NCBI GenBank assembly: GCA_023457875.1
Contig: JAEXBC010000208.1
Location: 1-13,088, forward strand
DNA from: Bacillota bacterium
GTDB lineage: Bacteria > Bacillota > Clostridia > Lachnospirales > Cellulosilyticaceae
Direction: 5' to 3'
Length of the DNA: 13,088 nucleotides
The position numbers and the translations under genes were made by a program. Positions 8,021 through 13,088 of this stretch are shown here, piece after piece. The number at the start of each line of letters is the position of its first letter. The first letter of the stretch is position 1. Below the pieces are notes generated by a model that was not told where the DNA came from, made no database searches, and saw only the letters and a list, made by a program, of their open reading frames with translations.

Positions 8021-11000
8021 TTATAAATCTAAATCACCTAATCCATCATCTTCAAAGATTATATCGTCTTCAGGTTCAAATTCCAATTCAATACTATCAT
8101 CATACAAATCCGGTTCTGGATCTATTTCTGCATCTATTTCTATATCTATTTCTGCATCTGGATCAATATTTTCTTCAATATAACCATCTTCTAATGGTAT
8201 GTCATCTAATACTTCAATATTTGGTGCAATACCTTCACCTTCATCAACGCATTCCTTAATATCTACTTCATTCATATCACTTGTAAGTACTCTGATATCA
8301 AGTGATAGGGATTGAAGTTCTTTAAGTAATACTTTAAATGATTCTGGTATACCTGGCTCAGGAATATTCTCACCCTTAACAATAGATTCATAGGTTTTTA
8401 CACGACCAACAACATCGTCAGACTTAATCGTTAAGATTTCTTGAAGGGTATAAGCAGCACCATAAGCTTCCAGTGCCCAAACCTCCATCTCACCAAAACG
8501 TTGTCCACCAAATTGAGCTTTACCACCAAGTGGTTGTTGGGTAATGGTAGCATATGGTCCAGTTGAACGTGCATGCATCTTATCATCAACTAAATGGTGA
8601 AGTTTAAGATAATGCATATATCCAACAGTTACAGGGTTATCAAATTCTTCACCTGTACGTCCATCTCTTAAACGGATTTTACCGGTTCTATCCAAAGGAA
8701 CCCCTTTCCATTCTGCTCTATGATCTCTATTCTCAGAAAGATACTGGATAACACTTTCGTCAACTCTTTGACTCCATTTTTCTTCAAACTCTTCCCATGT
8801 CCAGTTAGCGTAATCATTGGCCATTTCTAGAGTACTCATAATATCTTGCTCAGTTGCACCATTAAATACTGGCGTCTCAATCTTAAATCCAAGCACTTTT
8901 GCAGCAAGACCCAAATGGACTTCAAGAACCTGTCCAATATTCATACGAGATGGTACCCCTAATGGGTTAAGAACGATGTCAAGTGGACGACCATTTGGAA
9001 GGAAAGGCATATCTTCTACTGGAAGTACTCTTGAGATAACACCCTTATTTCCGTGACGACCAGCCATTTTATCTCCAACAGAGATTTTTCTCTTCTGAGC
9101 AATATAACAGCGTACCATCTTATTAACGCCTGGGTCAAGCTCATCTCCATTTTCACGAGTAAATACCTTAACATCTACGATAATACCTGCTTCACCATGT
9201 GGTACGCGAAGTGATGTATCTCTTACTTCTCTAACCTTCTCACCAAAGATTGCACGAAGCAGTCTTTCTTCTGCAGTAAGCTCAGTTTCACCTTTTGGTG
9301 TCACACGACCTACTAGAATATCTCCAGAACGTACTTCTGCACCAATACGGATAATACCTCTTTCATCAAGGTCCTTGAGCGTATCTTCGCCAACGTTTGG
9401 AATATCTCTTGTAATTTCCTCTGGACCTACTTTTGTATCGCGGGCTTCAACTTCATATTCTTCTATATGAATAGAGGTGTAAATATCATCTTGAACAAGT
9501 CTTTCGCTAAGCAAAATAGCATCCTCGTAGTTATAACCTTCCCAAGTCATAAATCCAATGAGTGGGTTTTGTCCAAGGGCAAGTTCACCATTTTGGGTAG
9601 ATGGTCCGTCTGCTAAAACATCACCTTTTTTAACAACGTCACCCTTGCTAACAATTGGTCTTTGGTTTATACAAGTGCCTGCATTACTACGTTCAAATTT
9701 TTCAAGTTTATAGGAGTGTTTCACCCCATCATGATCTTTAATAATAATTTCTTTCGCTGTACACTTGTCTACGACACCATCTTCTTTAGCTACAGCTAAG
9801 GCACCTGAGTCGATACCTATTTTGTATTCCATACCCGTTGCTACAATTGGGCTGTTTGTGCATATGAGTGGTACAGCTTGACGCTGCATGTTTGCACCCA
9901 TCAAGGCACGGTTAGCATCATCGTTCTCAAGGAAAGGAATAAGGGCAGTAGCTACAGAAACAATTTGCTTTGTAGAAACATCCACTAAATCTATAATCTT
10001 GTAATCATAGTCAAGAATATCCTCTGAGTGACGGGCAATAACACGCTTGTTAATAAAATGCCCTTCTTCATCAAAAGGTTCTGTTGCTTGACATATGGTA
10101 TACTTTTCTTCCTCATCAGCAGTAATATAGATGATTTCATCAGTTAAACGTGGCTCTGGACCTGATTTATCAATCACGCGATATGGCGCTTCAATAAAGC
10201 CGTATTCATTAATACGGGCAAAGGTCGCAAGAGAGTTAATAAGTCCAATGTTAGGACCTTCTGGTGTCTCAATAGGACACATACGGCCATAGTGAGAATA
10301 GTGAACGTCACGAACTTCGAAGCCAGCACGTTCTCTTGAAAGACCACCTGGTCCAAGTGCTGATAATCTTCTTTTATGAGTAAGTTCGGCAAGCGGATTG
10401 TTATGATCCATGAATTGTGACAACTGAGAACTACCAAAGAACTCTTTGATAGCAGAAGACACTGGGCGAATATTAATAAACGCTTGTGGACTAACAGCCT
10501 CTTGATCTTGAATAGTCATTCTTTCACGAACTACTCTTTCCATACGGGAAAGACCTATACGGAATTGGTTTTGGAACAGTTCTCCCACGCCACGAATACG
10601 TCTGTTTCCTAAGTGGTCAATGTCATCCTTATTACCGATTTCATATTCTAAATGCATATTATAATTAATAGAAGCAAAAATATCATCTAAAGTGATACAT
10701 TTTGGAACAAGATCAGCTCTTCTTGCTTTAATTTCTGCTTTGATTTCTTCAATATCTTGATATTGCTCAAGAATTTCTTCAAGTACAGGATAATAGACAT
10801 TATCCTTAATGCCAAGTTCTTCTGGATCAACATCAACAAAATGCCCAAGTTCTACTGTTCTATTGGTGATAATTTTAATAGGTACATCATGGTTATGAGT
10901 AGCTACGTAAATAGCTTCAACACCTGTATTTTGAATAGCATTAGCAAGCGCTACGGTTATTTTTTCACCTTCACTTGCTACAATCTCACCTGTATAAGGG

Positions 11001-11899
11001 TCAATCACAGTTTGGGCTAAAGTAAGGCCCATCACACGGTTACGAAGTGCTAACTTTTTATTAAATTTATAACGTCCTACTTTTGCTAGGTCATAACGTT
11101 TTGGGTCGAAGAACATATTTCTAAGAAGTGTTTCAGCGCTGTCTACCGTAGGTGGCTCACCTGGACGAATACGCTTGTACATTTCTAAAAGACCTTCTTC
11201 ATATGTCTTACTTGTATCCTTTTGAATCGTTTCAAGGATTTTAGGCTCTTCTCCAAATTTCTCAATAATTTCTGCATCAGTACCAAGACCTAGAGAACGT
11301 AAAAGTACAGTAATTGGTACTTTACGGGTGCGGTCTACACGTACGTAAAAAATATCATTTGAATCAGTTTCATACTCTAGCCATGCACCACGATTTGGAA
11401 TAACTGCGGATGAAAATAGTCTTTTACCTGTTTTGTCAAAAGCAATATCATAATAAATACCTGGAGAACGTACCAATTGACTTACAATGACACGTTCTGC
11501 ACCATTAATAATGAAGGTAGCGTTTTCTGTCATAAGTGGAAAATCACCCATAAATACTTCACTATCAACGCTTGTCCCTGTTTCCTTATTATGAAGTCGT
11601 GCTTTTACTTTAAGAGGCGCCGAATAAGTAGCATCTCTTTCTCTGCATTCTTCAATAGTATACTTTGGTTTGCTGTCTAAATAAAAATCAACAAATTCTA
11701 AAACAAGATTGCCATTAAAATCAGCTATTGGAGATATATCCTCAAATACTTCTTTCAGACCTTCATTCAAAAACCATTCATACGAAGCAGTTTGAAGCTC
11801 AACAAGATTAGGAATTTCTAATACTCCATCCTCTGTTCTGGCATAGCTCATTCGAAGTTGTTTGCCCATATGAACTGGGCGCATTTTAGATTTTTGCAT
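8021..11899 (-). CDS. rpoB: DNA-directed RNA polymerase subunit beta
   Basis: Beta (1292 residues) forms the other half of the RNA polymerase active-site cleft. The N-terminus is [19 protein letters not shown]. The rifamycin pocket [20 protein letters not shown] (490-509) continues into [10 protein letters not shown]. Residues matching E. coli Gln513, Asp516, His526 and Ser531 are Gln495, Asp498, His508 and Ser513, all wild type. Further on come [18 protein letters not shown], the catalytic-region [16 protein letters not shown], and near the end [20 protein letters not shown], which contacts beta'. The ATG at 11897-11899 follows GGGGTGAGGAACAC. The last 77 residues form an unusual tail with 34 Asp/Glu and no Lys, Arg or His, including a repeat-encoded stretch. 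B. subtilis beta also ends in an acidic tail, so the trend is known, but this sequence is distinctive. Transcription probably starts in the upstream 386-nt gap. Confidence 0.99.
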   Translation of the reverse strand: MQKSKMRPVHMGKQLRMSYARTEDGVLEIPNLVELQTASYEWFLNEGLKEVFEDISPIADFNGNLVLEFVDFYLDSKPKYTIEECRERDATYSAPLKVKARLHNKETGTSVDSEVFMGDFPLMTENATFIINGAERVIVSQLVRSPGIYYDIAFDKTGKRLFSSAVIPNRGAWLEYETDSNDIFYVRVDRTRKVPITVLLRSLGLGTDAEIIEKFGEEPKILETIQKDTSKTYEEGLLEMYKRIRPGEPPTVDSAETLLRNMFFDPKRYDLAKVGRYKFNKKLALRNRVMGLTLAQTVIDPYTGEIVASEGEKITVALANAIQNTGVEAIYVATHNHDVPIKIITNRTVELGHFVDVDPEELGIKDNVYYPVLEEILEQYQDIEEIKAEIKARRADLVPKCITLDDIFASINYNMHLEYEIGNKDDIDHLGNRRIRGVGELFQNQFRIGLSRMERVVRERMTIQDQEAVSPQAFINIRPVSSAIKEFFGSSQLSQFMDHNNPLAELTHKRRLSALGPGGLSRERAGFEVRDVHYSHYGRMCPIETPEGPNIGLINSLATFARINEYGFIEAPYRVIDKSGPEPRLTDEIIYITADEEEKYTICQATEPFDEEGHFINKRVIARHSEDILDYDYKIIDLVDVSTKQIVSVATALIPFLENDDANRALMGANMQRQAVPLICTNSPIVATGMEYKIGIDSGALAVAKEDGVVDKCTAKEIIIKDHDGVKHSYKLEKFERSNAGTCINQRPIVSKGDVVKKGDVLADGPSTQNGELALGQNPLIGFMTWEGYNYEDAILLSERLVQDDIYTSIHIEEYEVEARDTKVGPEEITRDIPNVGEDTLKDLDERGIIRIGAEVRSGDILVGRVTPKGETELTAEERLLRAIFGEKVREVRDTSLRVPHGEAGIIVDVKVFTRENGDELDPGVNKMVRCYIAQKRKISVGDKMAGRHGNKGVISRVLPVEDMPFLPNGRPLDIVLNPLGVPSRMNIGQVLEVHLGLAAKVLGFKIETPVFNGATEQDIMSTLEMANDYANWTWEEFEEKWSQRVDESVIQYLSENRDHRAEWKGVPLDRTGKIRLRDGRTGEEFDNPVTVGYMHYLKLHHLVDDKMHARSTGPYATITQQPLGGKAQFGGQRFGEMEVWALEAYGAAYTLQEILTIKSDDVVGRVKTYESIVKGENIPEPGIPESFKVLLKELQSLSLDIRVLTSDMNEVDIKECVDEGEGIAPNIEVLDDIPLEDGYIEENIDPDAEIDIEIDAEIDPEPDLYDDSIELEFEPEDDIIFEDDGLGDLDL
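8121..8156 (-). repeat. In-frame 12-bp tandem repeat in the RpoB tail
   Basis: Three head-to-tail 12-mers on the plus strand, TCTATTTCTGCA, TCTATTTCTATA and TCTATTTCTGCA. They encode alternating AEID/IEID units within [18 protein letters not shown] (residues 1247-1264). The unit is a multiple of three, so copy-number change by slippage would keep the frame. Confidence 0.8.
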
Positions 11900-11930
11900 G
11901 TGTTCCTCACCCCTTGCAAAATTTATAAAT

Positions 11931-11948
11931 AATGCACGTTAATGCATT
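11931..11948 (-). other. Small hairpin in the rpoB leader
   Basis: Perfect 6-bp arms AATGCA (11931-11936) and TGCATT (11943-11948) with a 6-nt loop, about 20 nt upstream of the rpoB ribosome binding site. It is too weak and lacks a T-tract for termination. Any role in translation initiation is a guess. Confidence 0.3.
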
Positions 11949-12019
11949 GTTCCAAAATAAAACTTTACATCTCACACATTTTTCTCCAATATGGAAAATA
12001 TTTTAAGTGCGAATATGTA

Positions 12020-12048
12020 TTGTAAATCGTTTTGCGTCGTGCTATAAT
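12020..12048 (+). promoter_or_regulatory. Candidate plus-strand (antisense) promoter in the rpoB leader
   Basis: TTGTAA (12020-12025) is spaced 17 nt from a perfect TATAAT (12043-12048), which is preceded by an extended -10 TGC. It points away from rpoB, against the rpoBC promoter. Start of transcription is expected near 12055. The -10 is excellent; the -35 matches four of six positions. Confidence 0.45.
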
Positions 12049-12072
12049 ATAAAAAATATGTATATTATAGCA
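12040..12072. repeat. 12-bp inverted repeat carrying an extended -10 in each arm
   Basis: TGCTATAATATA (12040-12051) and TATATTATAGCA (12061-12072) are perfect inverted copies separated by 9 nt. Each arm contains TGCTATAAT, an ideal extended -10, facing the other. Further out GCGT and ACGC could pair in RNA from the rpoBC promoter, putting a hairpin at the extreme 5' end of that mRNA. Confidence 0.7.
12064..12072 (-). promoter_or_regulatory. Candidate second rpoBC promoter (extended -10 only)
   Basis: On the minus strand TGCTATAAT is a perfect extended -10, but no -35 lies 16-18 nt upstream. It is in the right place to start rpoBC transcription near 12057, about 25 nt downstream of the start from the main candidate promoter. 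Extended -10 promoters can work without a -35. Confidence 0.4.
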
Positions 12073-12089
12073 TATTAACGCATTTTAAA

Positions 12090-12118
12090 ATGATATCACA
12101 AACACAAGGGTTAGTCAA
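12090..12118 (-). promoter_or_regulatory. Main candidate promoter of rpoBC
   Basis: On the minus strand TTGACT (12113-12118, five of six) is spaced exactly 17 nt from TATCAT (12090-12095, five of six), with an extended -10 TGA in front. The start would be near an A at 12083, leaving a leader of about 184 nt before rpoB. It follows the rplL terminator, so rpoBC can be transcribed apart from the stalk genes. The -35 lies within the hairpin of the plus-strand terminator. Confidence 0.7.
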
Positions 12119-12128
12119 CCCTTTTTTT
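12106..12128 (+). terminator. Plus-strand intrinsic terminator in the rplL-rpoB gap
   Basis: AAGGGTT (12106-12112), loop AGTC, AACCCTT (12117-12123), then five further T and more T-rich sequence on the plus strand. On the minus strand no T-tract follows the hairpin, so the orientation is plus. No plus-strand gene precedes it, so its only apparent client is the candidate antisense transcript. Confidence 0.5.
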
Positions 12129-12201
12129 ATTTCTATTCTTTTTTCTTGCATTTCCATTAATTGACATAGGGGCAATTCATTCTAAGCATAGCACCTACCT
12201 A

Positions 12202-12227
12202 GAAACGTTTCAAGGGGCTGTCCCCTT
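12202..12227. repeat. REP-like hairpin next to a 10-bp palindrome
   Basis: AAGGGG-CTGT-CCCCTT (12212-12227) is a perfect 6-bp hairpin. It directly abuts the perfect palindrome GAAACGTTTC (12202-12211), whose symmetry continues as CCT/AGG flanks with one mismatched pair. It resembles short dispersed palindromes with GGGGACA/TGTCCCC cores. The palindrome alone could be a repressor operator of LacI-like form, though it does not match the CcpA cre consensus well. Neither reading can be decided from one copy. Confidence 0.4.
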
Positions 12228-12240
12228 ACAATTTAAGGAC

Positions 12241-12272
12241 AAAAAAGGTAGCTCACTCGAGCTACCTTTTTT
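12241..12272 (-). terminator. Rho-independent terminator after rplL
   Basis: Perfect 14-bp arms AAAAAAGGTAGCTC (12241-12254) and GAGCTACCTTTTTT (12259-12272) with a 4-nt loop, 13 nt after the rplL stop codon. The run of six T at the end of the minus-strand transcript completes it; the matching A-run makes it potentially bidirectional. It should reduce or stop read-through from the rplJL unit into rpoBC, at the position where E. coli has its partial rplL-rpoB attenuator. Confidence 0.88.
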
Positions 12273-12285
12273 ATATTTACATTAA

Positions 12286-12657
12286 TTATTTTAATGTAAC
12301 TTTAGCGCCAACTTCTTCTAATTTAGCTTTGATTGATTCAGCTTCTTCTTTAGAAGCACCTTCTTTAAGAACTTTTGGAGCTCCATCTACAGCTTCTTTA
12401 GCTTCTTTTAAGCCAAGACCTGTGATTTCACGAACAACTTTGATAACTTTGATTTTTTCTGCGCCAGCTTCTGTAAGCTCTACATCAAATTCAGTTTTTT
12501 CTTCTGCTGCTACTGCTGGACCACCTGCTGCAACCATAACACCTGCTGCTGCTGATACACCAAATTCTTCTTCACAAGCTTTTACTAAGTCGTTAAGTTC
12601 TAATATAGTTAATTCTTTAACTGCATCGATAATTTCTTGAATTGATAATTTTGCCAT
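12286..12657 (-). CDS. rplL: 50S ribosomal protein L7/L12
   Basis: L7/L12 (123 residues) forms the flexible multimeric stalk of the 50S subunit, anchored by L10, that recruits and activates translational GTPases including EF-G. The N-terminal dimerisation domain is residues 1-33. An Ala/Gly-rich hinge ([19 protein letters not shown]) covers 35-53. The globular C-terminal domain is 54-123, with the factor-binding surface [20 protein letters not shown] at 68-87. The ATG at 12655-12657 has GGAGG 7 nt upstream. It lies 54 nt after rplJ, as usual, and is closed by the terminator at 12241-12272. Length and sequence are fully standard. Confidence 0.98.
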   Translation of the reverse strand: MAKLSIQEIIDAVKELTILELNDLVKACEEEFGVSAAAGVMVAAGGPAVAAEEKTEFDVELTEAGAEKIKVIKVVREITGLGLKEAKEAVDGAPKVLKEGASKEEAESIKAKLEEVGAKVTLK

Positions 12658-12711
12658 TATAGCACCTCCGTAAATTTTAATTAATAAAGTATTTGATAAT
12701 AATAATTGTTT

Positions 12712-13088
12712 CTATGCTTGTTTTTCTGCAACTTGTTTAATAACACGTGCAAAGCTTGAAATAGGTGATTTGAAGCTTCCAAGTAATCGACCAAGTAATT
12801 CTTCTCTAGGAGCGATATTACCGATAGCCAACATACCTTTAGCATCGTAGTAAGTACCTTCTACAACGCCTGATTTAAATTCTAACTTCTCATTTTGTTT
12901 AGCTACTTTAGCAAGAATTCTTGGGCCAGCTGTTGCATCAGCATATGAAATAGCTATAGCTGTTGGTCCTTCAAGATCCTTAGAAACCCCAGCAAATTCT
13001 GTACCTTCAATAGCGAAGTTAACCATAGTGTTCTTGAATACTTTGTACTCAACACCTGCTTCACGAAGCTCTTTACGAAGCTGTGTAT
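12712..13088 (-). CDS. rplJ: 50S ribosomal protein L10, C-terminal part (5' end beyond the right edge)
   Basis: L10 is the base of the ribosomal stalk: its N-terminal domain binds 23S rRNA and its C-terminal helix binds L7/L12 dimers. The visible 124 residues begin TQLRKELREAGVEYKVFKNT and continue through the domain (GPTAIAISYADATAGPRILA, GMLAIGNIAPREELLGRLLG) to the C-terminal helix SPISSFARVIKQVAEKQA. The stop is TAG at 12712-12714. Compared with a usual length near 170 residues, about 45 N-terminal residues are missing. The Met at 13024-13026 is internal (family motif VYKNT precedes it), not the start. It is co-transcribed with rplL; the L10 autoregulatory leader common in this family lies outside the window. 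Confidence 0.96.
   Translation of the reverse strand, partial: TQLRKELREAGVEYKVFKNTMVNFAIEGTEFAGVSKDLEGPTAIAISYADATAGPRILAKVAKQNEKLEFKSGVVEGTYYDAKGMLAIGNIAPREELLGRLLGSFKSPISSFARVIKQVAEKQA

Larger units (their letters stand above)
12055..12128 (+). ncRNA. Possible short antisense RNA over the rpoBC promoter
   Basis: The plus-strand promoter at 12020-12048 and the plus-strand terminator at 12106-12128 would delimit a transcript of roughly 74 nt. It has no evident open reading frame with a ribosome binding site. It would be complementary to the first about 30 nt of rpoBC mRNA and its synthesis would cross the rpoBC promoter. This rests only on promoter- and terminator-like sequence in AT-rich DNA; no family is recognised. 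Confidence 0.25.

Noticed and set aside
8021..11899. Possible rifamycin or streptomycin resistance alleles in rpoB and rpsL
   Set aside because: All classical positions checked (RpoB Gln495, Asp498, His508, Ser513; S12 Lys56 and Lys101) carry the common wild-type residues.
12161..12166. Perfect TTGACA on the plus strand in the rplL-rpoB gap
   Set aside because: No acceptable -10 occurs 16-18 nt downstream (AAGCAT or TAAGCA at best), and no gene follows on that strand.

Overview
The window is AT-rich and every supported gene lies on the minus strand. It reads as the rplJ-rplL / rpoB-rpoC / rplGB-rpsL-rpsG-fusA cluster of a low-GC Gram-positive bacterium. The order rpoC-L7Ae-like-rpsL-rpsG-fusA, the 139-residue S12, the 1209-residue beta' without large insertions and the strong AGGAGG ribosome binding sites point to Bacillota, probably class Clostridia (Lachnospirales-like). 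The taxon is an inference from family knowledge; no database was consulted.

In transcription order (right to left): the 3' part of rplJ (L10, entering from outside the window) and rplL (L7/L12) form the stalk genes and end in a strong hairpin terminator. A 386-bp gene-free region follows. It holds a REP-like hairpin, a 10-bp palindrome, two candidate rpoBC promoters and, on the opposite strand, a promoter/terminator pair that could make a short antisense RNA. Next come rpoB and rpoC (beta and beta' of RNA polymerase), ending in a long GC-rich terminator hairpin. Between rpoC and the str operon sit two genes not normally part of this cluster: an AraC-family regulator and a pyridoxamine-phosphate-oxidase-like flavoprotein, followed by their own terminator. 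The str operon then starts from a near-consensus promoter and carries an L7Ae-like kink-turn protein, rpsL (S12), rpsG (S7) and the first 319 codons of fusA (EF-G), which leaves the window at its left edge.

Functionally the window is mostly core gene expression: RNA polymerase, the 30S decoding and head proteins S12 and S7, the 50S stalk proteins L10 and L7/L12, and EF-G, which contacts that stalk. Terminators and promoters divide the ancestral super-operon into at least four transcription units (rplJL, rpoBC, araC-flavoprotein, str), so polymerase, stalk and str genes can be expressed separately. Most of the window is ordinary conserved sequence. The less ordinary parts are the rplL-rpoB intergenic region, the two accessory genes, the very acidic repeat-bearing RpoB tail and the long rpsL-rpsG spacer. 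I found no phage, IS element, CRISPR array, tRNA or rRNA, and no convincing new multi-gene system.
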